Assembly (NCBI GenBank): GCA_032622095.1 | Contig: CP136067.1 | Coordinates: 61,206,893 to 61,270,892, forward strand | Direction of reading: 5' to 3' | DNA: 64,000 nt | Source: Siphonodentalium dalli | Lineage: Eukaryota > Mollusca > Scaphopoda > Gadilida > Siphonodentaliidae | In this document: positions 31,250 through 44,100 of the stretch, in pieces | Layout of the letters: each line of letters starts with the position of its first letter | How positions within the stretch are numbered: position 1 is the stretch's first letter | Notes under the pieces: generated by a model | The model's database searches: none | The model's input: only the letters and a program-made list of their open reading frames with translations | What the model was told of the DNA's origin: nothing | Translations under genes and position numbers: made by a program

Positions 31250-32900
31250 ACGAATAAAGACCTAAATTTGAATAAATTCTAGCATCCAACCATTTCTACA
31301 ACATAATATGTCATATTTCGGATCTCATTCCTGCCAGCAATCTTTAAAATGTGAATTCAAAAATTTGCTATGAAAGTTAACCAAAATTCAATTATGTGAT
31401 TCTAGCCAAGCGTTGAACAGAAAATAACTAAATTTGATGAAGATAATGTAAAAATATTTTAAATATGTGAATTGCCATATAGTTACACTGAAAATAGTGC
31501 ATTTTCGTTTAAGATGGCGGCCAAGATGGCTGCCAAAATGGAGAAATCACCAAAATCTGTCCAATTTTTATTGATATCACTCATGTGTTGGGGAAAAGTA
31601 AATATATGTGAATATGTGCTACTTTTTCGCGTAAATCCATGGACTTATGGAATAATTTGTAAATTTGGTGAACCATATAGCTGCTTATACCCAAGAATTC
31701 AACAGAATTATACCACGAAAATATTAAGTCAAATCATCTTCATGGCAGCCACACAAAATTGTAGACTGAGGAAGAAAATTTAACACAGAAAATAAACAAT
31801 ATTTCTACGGCAATGATAAAATTGCACCAAGCTTCCTTTTGAAAAAACAAGACTGATAAAAAAAACAAAACAAGATGGCTGTTAAAATGGCGACCGAAAT
31901 ATAGAAATGTGTTGAATTGTTACACATGCCCCTTACATCATTTTCGGTTATTCGTAAAATGTGGCGAGTAGGACTTGTCTTTGTTTTTATCAGTCATGAC
32001 ACCAAGTACTTTGGAAAACATATTATGCTGTAATTTGTGTCTAATTGTGTCCGAAAAATGAAAATTAAATAATGTAATTTCACAAATAAACTTGCTTCTC
32101 GAGGTTCTAGATTAACATTGGACAGAAATAGGCATAATACAATAAACAAAAGTGTACACAGTTTTAAATATCGTTAGTGTCATTCAATTACACTCGACAT
32201 TGATCTATTTGACCGAAGATGGTCGCCAGAATGGCCGCCAAAACTCAGTTATAAAATGTGACAAATGTTTATATTCTCAAACGGCATTTAGGAAAGGAGT
32301 TGGATATATTCGCCCAATCTAAATTCGATAGTATCATGTTAAGGTATGTTGTGACTATGTTTGATCAAACATAGTTTGTTTATAATCGAGAATATATCAG
32401 AATGGACTCTTAGAAACCTAACATGAAAATGCCCAATATAATTTAAACGATCCTGCCAGTTTTCTGGGAAGGAAGTCAAACCGGATATGTGCTGACTGAA
32501 TCATTATAACGAGTACTCGAACGCAAAAGAATCCCTGCAGTCATAATACAGACAGAAATCCAACTTTATGGCTATATTATTTCGTTTGGGGCAGATCTGC
32601 TTTATTCGTTGCGTATTATTGATGAATTGTTGACCACGTTGATTTCGCCCGGCCACAAAAATTTAGAAGATTCAGGGAAAATATCACACCTTGACTTCAT
32701 CGAAGTCGAAGTTGGATTGCTATCATACTGCCACCGGGAAATATAATTGCTCAACTTAGAAATACACAGGCATTACACGTTAGTGCAAACAGTATTTCGT
32801 ATCTAATTATGAAACAGTTGTGTCTAATAAGATACAATAAGGGGAGATTGCATGGTTCAGTTTCTTGTTTTTGGCATATCTGTGTTTCATCACCCGAAAT
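31250..32900. other. Non-coding interior of the ~5.6-kb element
   Basis: AT-rich, with dispersed GGCGGCCAAGATGGC-type motifs near 31510, 31870 and 32225. No domain recognised in the 103-codon frame at 31472. Confidence 0.4.
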
Positions 32901-32920
32901 TCGTTTGAATAGTTGAGACA

Positions 32921-33148
32921 TTGTCACACTTCTCTAGACGTGAGTCAGCACATGTACCACTCTTGTTATTTCGTCCAATAGATGGTCACATTGATGGTAG
33001 TCTATCTACAACCAACTCACCCCAGCAACTACAGTTGAATTACAAACTCATCTCGCAAGCTAACAGAGCTCACCACAAAACTCTCCGACTGCATATCAGA
33101 GAATCCATAGAGAATGTTTGCTTCGGTTGTGGAATGGAGAGTCCATGA
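32921..33148 (+). pseudogene. Candidate coding remnant with a C-x2-C motif
   Basis: The frame reads ...NRAHHKTLRLHIRESIENVC followed by FGCGMESP and a stop. The regular helical-looking charged segment plus C-x2-C looks more like protein than the surrounding frames. Similar short cysteine motifs occur in uncharacterised invertebrate mobile-element proteins, but I cannot name a family with confidence. No start in good context, and only about 40 convincing codons remain. Confidence 0.3.
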
Positions 33149-33149
33149 T

Positions 33150-34215
33150 ACAGATTTAATAAATAAATTTCAATACGGCCACTGACCTCATAGCAGATAC
33201 ATTGCATATTCACTTTGATGTAGTCTAACAGAGCTGTGCACATAACCGAGTTAATGCTTGTCAGTTTATTTAAGAATATGTCAAAACATCAGTATCGGGC
33301 AAAAATAGCCTAAGGTTTGCCATTCTCCATGTCGAGTCCAGCAAGTGACAATAACGGCTCCTCAACTTCTTCCTGGTTGTCAACGAAAACATATCGTGAA
33401 ATCAAAATGCCTATGCCTAGTGTCTGGATATTTAGTGATGAAATACCTCATCGAAACACCAGAAGCTCGTCTTTGGTCCATGCCATATGGTGGTGCATCG
33501 AAGTAATGAGTACAGTGACGGGTCATCAACATCATTTAATGGAACGTTATTAAGATTTCTTGCAAAACGTCCACATGGGGACATTCATTAGCATTATACA
33601 TCAACTGTTAATTCACAGAAAGTAAAGATCTTCGAATCACAGAAACCCCGCAATCTCGAACGAAATCCTTTAATTGTCCATCGAACAAATGTAGTTTATA
33701 TAATTTTCTGGCAAACCGTACAACCATAATAGTCGGATCCACACGTAGGCCAATAAGAAGCTTGGAATATAGATACTGCGCAAAAGTTGGAAGTAATAGA
33801 TAACAATGTTATGATTGAATTGAGAGAAGATTGTGGATTGTTAGCTATTTGAAGAGTCCATAACTGAAATTTACTTCAACTATTGCTCAGGAAGGTATAC
33901 GATTACAACGTTTATCGACCTGAGTTTTCTGCAGACCTGATTTCATTGTAGTGGGATATCAAATGTTCCTGTATAAAACATCTGGAAAGAATAATACAAA
34001 CTTTCCACCCAATAATAATACATGTACCTCAACATGTCGATGAGTTGAATTGCCTCTACAGCCAAGTCGAACTGTGCATTGGTGCGACAAATTATTATCA
34101 ATTTTATCTGGAACATTGCCGATAGCCGATAAAATTACAGAAATGCAGGCATTTAAAGAAAATTTGGTGTGAATATGTTTCTTGTATGACATTTTGATGA
34201 GAACGCATAACGCAA
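33150..34215. other. No gene recognised
   Basis: Frames of 78 and 93 codons occur (33317-33553 plus, 33959-34240 minus) without domain, repeat or splice support. Composition is less AT-rich than the neighbourhood, so old coding sequence is possible. Confidence 0.35.
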
Positions 34216-34707
34216 TCATGAAAGAACTTTGATAATACATGTGACAAATATGACATGGGTGTATCTAATATAAACTTGATGAGTGCAAAAGTTCAGCACA
34301 GGAATGTGTGGATCATACACGGAACGAACTTGCCGTATATGCGATGTCCAGAAAGCTATCTCTGTGGAACTCAAATACACATGTATACCAATTGAACTCA
34401 TTATATGAGGCCATCTTCCTATCCTAGCTCGATCAAAATCAGCCACGCTTTCGCAAATCTTGGGTGTGGAGTCAGTGAGTTGACCTACGTATGAGCTGAC
34501 CAGAGCTCCACAGCAGTTTCTGTTTTGGTACAAACCTGAACATAATTTATATCTAGTCGCTATATATCGCATGTAATAAGCAGAGGTCTGGTAGAAATCC
34601 GCCATGCGATTCTTCTTCGCAGAAGACACATAGAGCTCACATCTGAACGCTCTCGTTTGGTAGTCTGCGACAAAGCAATTACTGTCATATAATCCCCTGA
34701 TGCACAC
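34216..34707 (-). pseudogene. Longest unexplained frame; cysteine pattern faintly like a PAN/apple domain
   Basis: An open minus-strand frame of about 163 codons with no good ATG near its start. The first part has a spaced cysteine pattern (CIRGLYDSNCFVADYQTRAF then RCELY) that faintly resembles PAN/apple domains, followed by NRMADFYQTSAYY. Later codons look less protein-like. It may be an old exon, a captured host fragment or a chance frame. The CAG just inside the frame start (about 34700) could be a splice acceptor. No signal peptide or partner exon was found. Confidence 0.3.
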
Positions 34708-36300
34708 ACAATTTGAACTAGATGTTATTCAAGGACGGACAATTGTAAATTTTCTCAGTTTCACAAAAGTATACTCTGTGTTTTCGTACATGTATATTAT
34801 TAAATAAGAACGAATCACACAAATATTAGCTCCTATTCTTATATTTGTACTGAATATACACTAATTATTAAGCTTGTTAACATGGAAGATGTCTGTAATG
34901 TCAACGCATTATATGCCGCTACTGTTTTTGGGTACTGCATTGTGTGATGCCCATTCAATTAATTTCCGTGAGCAGCTGAATTTCGGTAGAATTCACTTAG
35001 TATGATGGCATTACATGAGCAAAACAGGAGTCAAGTGAAAAATTCTTAGCCAAACCCCATAAGGGGGGCGATATCAAGGGGAAGTAATTAAAGTATTTCT
35101 CAATACCGACAGCCTTATTGTTGAGGTAGGGATTTTTCTCCGGTCGAATCACCCAATCAGGACATTTCCGATGTTCATGTAATGATGGATGTAATCAGCA
35201 TATATTCAGATTTTGATATTTTCAAATAGGTCAACATCAGATGAATTTATCTACTTTTCATGGTTTCTGTTTCCATTCTCATGAAATCTCGAATATAAGC
35301 AGCTACTTTTCGCAAATATTCATATTGTATCAGATTGTATCAGCATTCCTGGCACTTTTGTCAACAGGGGAACAAATGTGTTTACTAATAGTCACTGAAA
35401 CCCACATTAGGAGCGTTATCAATGAAAACTAGCAAATTTCTCCATTTTGGTAATATGTTAATCTATCATATCATGGTTGTCGAATGATTAGATAGTATAA
35501 TTCAGTCAAAATAAGGTTGCTAGTAGCCACCGATTTCAAACCGCTGTGAATAATTTAAGAGGCGAGTGTGAAAAATCATCAATTATTAGAATTTCGGTCG
35601 CCGTTTTGGGAGCCATCTTGGATTTGAGGTCCAAATTGCACCGTCAAGAGGAAGTGTGATCCAATGGTAGTATTGGTCGCGAAACATAATCATTTCACTA
35701 TCTAAATTTTCCTCCCAGACTCAATGCCAACTCTTAAATTATTCATGGTTGCCATTTTGATGATTTCATCTCATTTTCGAAGTTTCATTCTCTCGAATTC
35801 TTGAGTATAAACAGCCATTGTTCGCAAACTATTCATAGTGTTTCATGTCTCCATGTTATTACGCCAACACGGAGCAAATATATTCACATATATTAACTAA
35901 ATCGCACATTAGGAGTGATATCAAAGAAAATTTGACAAATTTTAGTGATTTATCAATTTTGGCAACCATTTTGGTCGCCATCTTGAATACAGATGCACTT
36001 TTTTGGTTGTAATTATATGGCAATATATATGTTTAAACCCGTTGCAAATGTGTGTCATCAAATTCAGCTATTTTCTGGCTAACACTTGGCTTGAATTACA
36101 AAATCGATATTTGGTAAAATTTCATAGCATATTTATGAATTCACATTATGACGACATTTTGTCTGAATAAGACCCAAAGTATGACATATTATCATGTTCA
36201 AATGGTTAGGTATTCAAATATATTTAAAATTAAGTTGATATTAGTCACAGATTTCAAACAACCGTGAATGTTTTAAGAGACATGTGTGAAAATTCATCAT
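34708..36300. other. Non-coding interior of the ~5.6-kb element
   Basis: Two related segments (about 35270-35640 and 35780-36000) share phrases such as CTCGAAT...AAGCAGC/AACAGCC, TTCGCAAA and GGAGC(G/A)AATAT, then GCCATTTTGG...GCCATCTTG. They suggest an old internal duplication. No genes. Confidence 0.4.
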
Positions 36301-36545
36301 TTTTCCGAACTTCGGTCGCCATTGTGGCGGCCATCTTGGTTAAATGTGGTCAATTTTTCTGTCAAAGTGAAGCCTGTTATCATAGTATCACAACAGTAGA
36401 GAAATATTATATTTCCTACCATAAATTCACTACTAGCTATTAATCAAACTGATTCAGTGCCTACTCTGAAATGTTGGATGGCGGCCATCTTGATGACGTC
36501 ATAAATCCACCCAGTCGCTACCCCCAGGTGTCTAACATTTGTTAC

Positions 36546-37140
36546 GCCACCTAGTGTGGTGTTACTAGCATTTGGTTTTTTTATATCGCATGGAGTACAG
36601 GGCGAATGTATTCTTGGAGATTGTTTGTACCTTACTCAATCGTACCGATATAATCACGTAGATGCCGAAATTGTAAAGTTAACGCCAGCGGTGTATAATA
36701 CGTTTATGAAAATATGATAAATCCTATCGATAGAGTCAGGACAGGCTCAAATTGTAAACTTAAAGTCACCGGTGTAATAATATGTTGTTGAAAATATAAA
36801 TAATCTGATAGCCTGAAAATATTGTATAACCTATTGGGAGCCCATAATAAATGGGAATAACCTATTGGGAGCCCCTGCATGTAGTGAACTGAATTGTGGG
36901 TATTTTATGGAGATTGTTTGTACCTTACTGAATCGTACCGATATAATCACGTAGATGCCGAAGTTGTAACGCCACTGGTGTATAATATGTTTATGATAAA
37001 TCGTATCGATAGAGTGAGGACAGGCTCAAATTGTAAACTTAAAGTCGAAAATATAAATAATCTGATAGCCTGAAAATATTGTATAACCTGTTGGGAGCCC
37101 CTGGTGTAGTGAACTGAATTATGGGTAATTTTAATTGGAG
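36546..37140. repeat. ~293-bp tandem duplication
   Basis: GGAGATTGTTTGTACCTTAC begins copies at 36616 and 36909. Both contain CGTACCGATATAATCACGTA, GATAGAGT(C/G)AGGACAGGCTC and AACCTATTGGGAGCCC. The second copy is shorter. A third, weaker relative of the tail lies at 37575-37650. The lead-in 36540-36610 resembles 39300-39365. Confidence 0.85.
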
Positions 37141-37963
37141 TGCGCATGTCTGTTTTTTTTTGTAGTAACAGCCATCTTTTATTTTCTGTAATTATGGTAA
37201 GAGTTTATGGTTTAATTTATTTATTATTTAAGTTTGTTTCAATTTTTGAATGGTTTTATGTTAACCCGATAATTTGTATTTTGTAAAGAATAAAATTGTT
37301 TGAAGAAAAATGGCGAATTTCCAAATTTCCGGCTTCGGATGCTGTTCTGAGTGTCAGCTCGATAGTGAGACTGTGACGGTGTGAGTGACTGAGAGTCTCA
37401 AGTTAGTTTATTTACAGTTGTGTTCCGAGTATTTTTTGTAGTCAAATATTAATGAAATACGCTTTGTTTATATATACTAATTTGCTTATTTATAGAAACG
37501 TGTAATATTAATTTGAAAGTTATTTCGATAGACTATTTGTTTTTAGTTGAAGATAAAACAAATTTGGAAAACAAATATTATAACCCATTGTGAGCCTCGT
37601 GAAGTGTATTGTGGGTATTTTAATATAATTGCGCATGCGCAGTCTATATGCGTTCTTTTGGGGAAATTCGCTATTTTGGTTAAGTGAAACAATGGTATGA
37701 GTTCAATGTTTGTTTGTATATAAGAAAGTATATTGAATTTTGGAGGCCGACAATTGTATCTATTTGAAGATTAAAAGTTGCTTGTGTGTATTTAGCTGTG
37801 CATGGTTCGTTAATTAGGCCAGCCTATTGTCATATTAGAACGTCTCCAATAACATACAACCTCTCTGCAGTTAACATTGTGAATTTGGCAACAGTCCAAG
37901 CAGGCCCTCTAATGGAGCACTGTGAATTTGGCAACAGTCCAAGACACGTGGGGTATATATAGA
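37141..37963. other. Non-coding DNA with short duplications
   Basis: TGTGAATTTGGCAACAGTCC occurs at about 37876 and 37921 (unit ~45 bp). GCGCATGCGCAG is present near 37631. No gene recognised. Confidence 0.5.
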
Positions 37964-38103
37964 ATACACACGTAGTGTTTCTGAATACCAAATTTACACC
38001 ACGAGTGGGATTGATGGTTTACCACACGAGCTTTAGCGAGTGTGGTAAATCATCAATCCCACGAGTGGTGTAAATTTGGTATTCAGAAACACTACGTGTG
38101 TAT
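37964..38103. repeat. Near-perfect ~64-bp-arm palindrome
   Basis: Left arm 37964-38027 and right arm 38038-38103 are almost exact reverse complements. The ends read ATACACACGTAGTGTTTCTG inward and the loop is only about 10 bases. It sits directly before the element-like unit at 38108. Confidence 0.9.
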
Positions 38104-38107
38104 TTTG

Positions 38108-38883
38108 TTTATACCATGACCGGTACAGGAGCAACAACTGCTATGAAATCGAAATAAACCCACTTAAATTAAGATGATTCTGTCGCACCATTCACAATCA
38201 TCCCCGTTGTGTTCCCCACACTTGGCCGTACATCGACGTACACTATCACAGCTGATCAGGCGTATTGATACATTGAATTAGGTCAACATTCAATTGTACG
38301 AATATGGTATCATTGTAGCCAATTCACAATAAACTGTAATCATGATGAAACCGCCATAAATAAACAACATGAATATATATATGGGAATACGAATTTAATG
38401 AATATAAATATAACACATTGCGGGAACTTTTTTTTCTCCGCCGTACAGTGAACAGGAAACCACGAAAGTCATTTTGAAATCCACCGTTTGTTGTTCGAGT
38501 TTTTTACGTCTATTTCTTGAAATATATGTTCAATTTGTTGATCTGGATGTGATTTCCACGGAAATAACTGTTCGTTTTTATCGCATTAGTGAGTATAATA
38601 TTCAATTGAATCGAAAGTATCAAATTGTTTTCATCGCGAGGCGCTACATTTTAAAAATAGAGTGATTTTGATCGAGGTCATGGAAGGTTAATGAAAGGTC
38701 AACTCGGATGTAGTTCTACTATGGGTATAAACTTTAACCATTGAAATGCCATTAAAACGTGTTACCCACAGTAGAAACGTGTTACCCACGGTCGGACTCC
38801 TGTTCACACACAGTAGGGTGTACAGCACAAATATATTATATAGCATGTTTGTACACAGTACAATAGGGAGTCATGGTATAAAA
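38108..38883. mobile_element. Possible short-TIR element
   Basis: TTATACCATGAC at about 38109 is matched in inverted orientation by GTCATGGTATAA at about 38871. The interior has no recognisable gene (63-codon frame at 38474 unsupported). The 12-bp ends alone are weak evidence. Confidence 0.4.
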
Positions 38884-39477
38884 TAACTGAACACCTGTGG
38901 CCAACTTGATCTCCAGAATGTTTTTAAGTGGAAGGGACAGTGTAGTGGGGTGGGGGTGGAAGTTAGATTTTGAGTGTGTATGATTCACAACTTTTGTAAA
39001 AAAAAGTTAATGCACATGTAGTTGGAAATTTCATACATTATTACACTACAACATAAAGGTTAAAATACATGGTTACCATTGCCTGGTATCCCAACTAGTA
39101 ATTATTGTCCCCATTATGATGGTGACGGGGATCGAATGATGGAGGTATTTTGAGGGGGTGGGAGTCACAACTGTTATAAAGAATTTTAACAGTTGGAAAT
39201 TTCATACATGATTACACTAACTTTTTGTCCCCATTTATTTTACTGCTGTCTTGTTTGTTACTGTATTCCTGATATGGAAATAATAAAGAGCATTTATTAC
39301 GCCACCTGTGGTGTATCTAGCTGCTGAGATTTTGATATTGCGTGGTGGACAGGGCGAATGCATTGTGGGGCTTTTATTTATAGAGTTGGAAATTCCGTTT
39401 ATTTAAAAGTCGGAACTACGCGACCAGTAGGCCAAGTCCAGTAAAACGGTTCGTTATAGGTGCTGGTTGTTATTGTT
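38884..39477. repeat. Degenerate tandem duplication, ~175-bp unit
   Basis: GTTGGAAATTTCATACAT(T/G)ATTACACTA occurs at about 39019 and 39194, each preceded by a GGGGGTGG...CACAACT segment. 39300-39365 resembles 36545-36610 (GCCACCT...ACAGGGCGAATG). No genes. Confidence 0.6.
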
Positions 39478-39535
39478 ATTTTAACGGAATTCTGAGTTGG
39501 TCATTCGCGAAACCAATATATTTTATATTCTATAA
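39478..39535 (+). repeat. Direct repeat flanking an inverted-repeat element, left copy
   Basis: TTAACGGAATTCTGAG and CCAATATATTTTATATT recur in the same order and orientation at 40738-40795. The foldback at 39640-40346 lies between the two copies. Confidence 0.75.
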
Positions 39536-39639
39536 TTAAAACCGTGGGTATATAATATATGATCCTCTTTATGGATATTGTAGGAAGGTAAATTTAGCTA
39601 AAGCGGTGGGATATCTTGCAAGACAACACATTTCGGTTT

Positions 39640-40346
39640 GCGCTATAACTGCTCAATGTTTTAAGGTGTTACACAACGTCTGATAAAAAGAGTTCTATCG
39701 GGAATATTCACACTATTTTTTCAGAGAACATGCATAGAGTAAACATAGTCCTATCGGACTATCGTAAAGTAGTTCCGTTTAATTCGGGATTAATTAACCC
39801 TCAGACTGCCGAAACTGCCGACAATAAATTCGCTTGTTCGTGTCCGCCGAAAATCAAACTTGCCTGTTTAGAGGTCCCATTTTCGTGGCTAATGGTGATA
39901 GAATCACAATTTTTCAGTCAAATTCATGGATAAATTACATTACACTTAATCGGCTTATGTCCGCGGCCATAAACCTGCGTTTTGATAACAATTTATTTGA
40001 GACAAACTGTTGCGCGGGTATCAGTCGGCGCTTATCGGTTGAAGTTATTATGATCGTGCAGCCTGCGCGTGCAACAAGTGTTCAAATACAACAGAAGAAA
40101 AAAATACTATGTCAAATAAATAACGTCATCAATGGACAGACAAGTTTCATTTCCGCGGGACACGAAAAAGCGAATTTAATGTCGTCAGTTTCGGCAGTCT
40201 GAGGGGTTTAATTAATCTCCTTTACGATATCCCGATAGGACTATATTTACACTATGTTCTCTGAAAAAATAAGGTGTGAATATTCCCGATAGAACTATTT
40301 TTATCAGACGTTTTGTAACACATTAAAACATTGAGCAGTTAGCGCA
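39640..40346. mobile_element. Foldback MITE with ~220-bp arms
   Basis: The left arm (39640-39870) is matched in inverted orientation by about 40125-40346. Outer blocks read GCGCTATAACTGCTCAATG inward, with CGGGAATATTCACAC, TCAGAGAACATG and CCTCAGACTGCCGAAACTG further in. The loop (39871-40124) is unique. The frames at 39730 and 39834 are by-products. Confidence 0.8.
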
Positions 40347-41149
40347 ATTTTCTGGAATTTCGGACTATTTCGTCTATAAAAATACGATGAGCAACTGAAA
40401 ATGTTTTTCAACATTCTGGAAGGGGTAGATGTCCAGGTATATATGTTTAAAATTTCACGCATAAACTATGACAGATAACAAAGTTATAATTAGTTTTATA
40501 GGCCCACCATAAATCCCCTATAATAAACGCATGCCCCCGTAAGCACATGGCTTTGCTGTGGATGCTTTCGTTCCCAGCATGCATCATTCTCGCTATCTGT
40601 AAAATGTCTATGAACAATGGCTGTGCCACGCACTCTTAGCTTTGATCCGCATTTAGAAGCATTCTGGTGTGGCGAATGAGAAACCTGCAGTAATTTATAA
40701 GCCGTAGTTCATTGTAATAATTTGAAGAATTACTTATCTTAACGGAATTCTGAGGCGGTCCATTCATGTAACCAATATATTTTATATTATGATTTATATT
40801 TATGGCTAATAATACGATCTTGGTGGCGTTACCATTTCTGACTATGGTTTTCTTGTTTTCTGGTGCCCCAGATATCAAGCAACATCATGAGCATAGTGGC
40901 TATATTTCTTCACAAAATGCACACGGGAGCCTAAAAATGGACACAAGAGCCTCTACTAAACTGTTCAATGAATTGAACAAAACGACCGAAAAAACTCGTG
41001 CTGCACGTATTATGTTTAACGCGCGCGGATAAATATGTAGGGTACAACTTACATCTGACCGTCCCCGACACGATGATCCAGTCTACATCCGTTTCAGGTA
41101 CAGTTTACAAAGTAAATATCGATAGATTATAGATACACTAATGTATCAG
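40347..41149. repeat. Mixed repeat fragments
   Basis: 40738-40795 is the second copy of the 39478 direct repeat. 40858-40950 is an inverted relative of 30898-31010 (CCAGATATCAAGCAAC, GTGCACACGGGAG). 41041-41120 matches 24940-25025 inverted. No gene. Confidence 0.65.
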
Positions 41150-41189
41150 CTCCATGAATTCCGTTCCCAGTTCCCAGTTCTCCTAAAAT
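41150..41189. other. Conserved edge sequence of the satellite array (left)
   Basis: TCCATGAATTCCGTTCCCAG and the following ~30 bases reappear, inverted, at the far edge of the other array (about 51605-51648). Both arrays thus share the same boundary sequence and look like arms of one mobile element. Confidence 0.8.
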
Positions 41190-44100
41190 TACACTTTTCG
41201 TTACTAAATCGGCTGCGTAGCCAGAGTCATGGCGGCCACCCGGGAATCCTTGTATTTTCGTGCGGTGCCACCCAGCGGGCATCTATAGGAAAGTCACGCG
41301 ACCATGCAGCCCCTTCCAAATTTTCTAAAATTGGGCTGAAGTCGTGCATGGGGTGTCAAAATAGCACTTTTCGTTACTAAATCGGCTGCCGTATCCTGAG
41401 TCATGGTGGCCACCCGGGAATCCTTGTATTTCGTGCGGTGCCACCCCGCGGGCAACTATTGGAAAGTCACGCGACCATGCATCCCCTTCCAAATGTTCTA
41501 AAATTGGGCTAAAGTCGTGCATGGGGTGTCAAAATAGCACTTTTCGTTACTAAATCGGCTGCGTAGCCAGAGTCATGGCGGCCACCCGGGAATCCTTGTA
41601 TTTTCGTGCGGTGCCACCCAGCGGGCATCTATAGGAAAGTCACGCGACCATGCAGCCCCTTCCAAATTTTCTAAAATTGGGCTGAAGTCGTGCATGGGGT
41701 GTCAAAATAGCACTTTTCGTTACTAAATCGGCTGCCGTATCCTGAGTCATGGTGGCCACCCGGGAATCCTTGTATTTTCGTGCGGTGCCACCCCGCGGGC
41801 AACTATAGGAAAGTCACGCGACCATGCAGCCCCTTCCAAATTTTCTAAAATTGGGCTGAAGTCGTGCATGGGGTGTCAAAATAACACTTGTCGTTACTAA
41901 ATCGGCTGCCGTATCCTGAGTCATGGTGGCCACCCGGGAATCCTTGTATTTTCGTGCGGTGCCACCCCGCGGGCATCTATAGGAAAGTCACGCGACCATG
42001 CAGCCCCTTCCAAATTTTTTTAAATTGGAATGAAGTCGTGCATGGTTTGTCAAAATAGCACTTTTCGTTACTAAATCGGCTGCCGTATCCTGAGTCATGG
42101 TGCCCACCCGGGAATCCTTGTATTTTCGTGCGGTGCCACCCCGCGGGCAACTATAGGAAAGTCACGCGACTACGCAGCCCCTTCCAAATGTTCTAAAATT
42201 GGGCTGAAGTCGTGCATGGGGTGTCAAAATAGCAATTGTCGTTACTAAATCGGTTGCGTAGCCAGAGTCATGGCGGTCACCCGGGAATCCTTGTATTTTC
42301 GTGCGGTGCCACCCAGCGGGCATCTATAGGAACGTCACGCGACCATGCAGCCCCTTCCAAATTTTCTAAAATTGGGCTGAAGTCGTGCATGGGGTGTCAA
42401 AATAGCACTTTTCGTTACTAAATCGGCTGCCGTATCCTGAGTCATGGTGGCCACCCGGGAATCCTTGTATTTTCGTGCGGTGCCACCCCGCGGGCAACTA
42501 TATGAAAGTCACGCGAACATGCAGCCCCTTCCAAATTTTCTAAAATTGGGCTGAAGTCGTGCATGGGGTGACAAAATAACACTTGTCGTTACTAAATCGG
42601 CTGCGTAGCCAGAGTCATGGCGGCCACCCGGGAATCCTTGTATTTTCGTGCGGTGCCACCCCGCGGGCATCTATAGGAAAGTCACGCGACCATGCAGCCC
42701 CTTCCAAATTTTCTAAAATTGGGATGAAGTCGTGCATGGTTTGTCAAAATAGCACTTTTCGTTACTAAATCGGCTGCCGTATCCTGAGTCATGGTGGCCA
42801 CACGGGAATCCTTGTATTTTCGTGTGGTGCCATCCCGCGGGCAACTATAAGAAAGTCACGCGACCATGCAGCCCCTTCCAAATTTTCTAAAATTGGGCTG
42901 AAGTCGTGCATGGGGTGTCAAAATAGCACTTTTCGTTACTAAATCGGCTGCCGTATCCTGAGTCATGGTGGCCACCCGGGAATCCTTGTATTTTCGTGCG
43001 GTGCCACCCCGCGGGCAATTATAGGAAAGTCACGCGACCATGCAGCCCCTTCCAAATTTTCTAAAATTTGGCTGAAGTCGTGCATGGGGTGTCAAGATAG
43101 CACTTTTCGTTACTAAATCGGCTGCCGTATCCTGAGTCATGGTGGCCACCCGGGAATCCTTGTATTTCCGTGCGGTGCCACCCCGCGGGCATCTATAGGA
43201 AAGTCACGCGATCATGCAGCCCCTTCCAAATTTTCTAAAATTGGGCTGAAGTCGTGCATGGGGTGTCAAAATAGCACTTTTCGTTACTAAATCGGCTGCC
43301 GTATCCTGAGTCATGGTGGCCACCCGGGAATCCTTGTATTTTCGTGCGGTGCCACCCCGCGGGCAACTATAGGAAAGTCACGCGACCATGCAGCCCCTTC
43401 CAAATTTTCTAAAATTGGGCTGAAGTCGCGCATGGGGTGTCAAAATAGCACTTTTCGTTACTAAATCGGCTGCCGTATCCTGAGTCATGGTGGCCACCCG
43501 GGAATCCTTGTATTTTCGTGCGGTGCCATCCCGCGGGCAACTATAGGAAAGTCACGCGACCATGCAGCCCCTTCCAAATTTTCTAAAATTTGGCTAAAGT
43601 CGTGCATGGGGTGTCAAGATAGCACTTTTCGTTACTAAATCGGCTGCCGTATCCTGAGTCATGGTGGCCACCCGGGAATCCTTGTATTTTCGTGCGGTGC
43701 CACCCCGCGGGCAACTATAGGAAAGTCACGCGACCATGCAGCCCCTTCCAAATTTTCTAAAATTGGGCTGAAGTCGTGCATGGGGTGTCAAAATAGCACT
43801 TTTCGTTACTAAATCGGCTGCCGTATCCTGAGTCATGGTGGCCACCCGGGAATCCTTGTATTTCCGTGCGGTGCCACCCCGCGGGCATCTATAGGAAAGT
43901 CACGCGATCATGCAGCCCCTTCCAAATTTTCTAAAATTGGGCTGAAGTCGTGCATGGGGTGTCAAAATAGCACTTTTCGTTACTAAATCGGCTGCCGTAT
44001 CCTGAGTCATGGTGGCCACCCGGGAATCCTTGTATTTTTCGTGCGGTGCCAACCCGCGGGCAACTATAGGAAAGTCACGCGACCATGCAGCCCCTTCCAA

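Larger units (their letters stand above)
30960..36545. mobile_element. Large inverted-repeat element (~5.6 kb)
   Basis: The segment around 31005-31070 (AAATGTTAGACACCTTGGGG, then TGGATTTATGACGTCATC) is inverted at about 36475-36545. Pairing extends inward to roughly 31250 and 36300. Inside are many copies of AAGATGGCGGC/GGCCATCTTG. Two candidate coding patches lie within (32921-33148 plus; 34216-34707 minus), which could be remnants of its own genes. No target duplication seen. Confidence 0.65.

Noticed and set aside
39478-40795. LTR retrotransposon (two direct repeats about 1.26 kb apart)
   Set aside because: The repeats are only ~58 bp and diverged, with no primer-binding site, polypurine tract or gag/pol; the interior is a foldback element.
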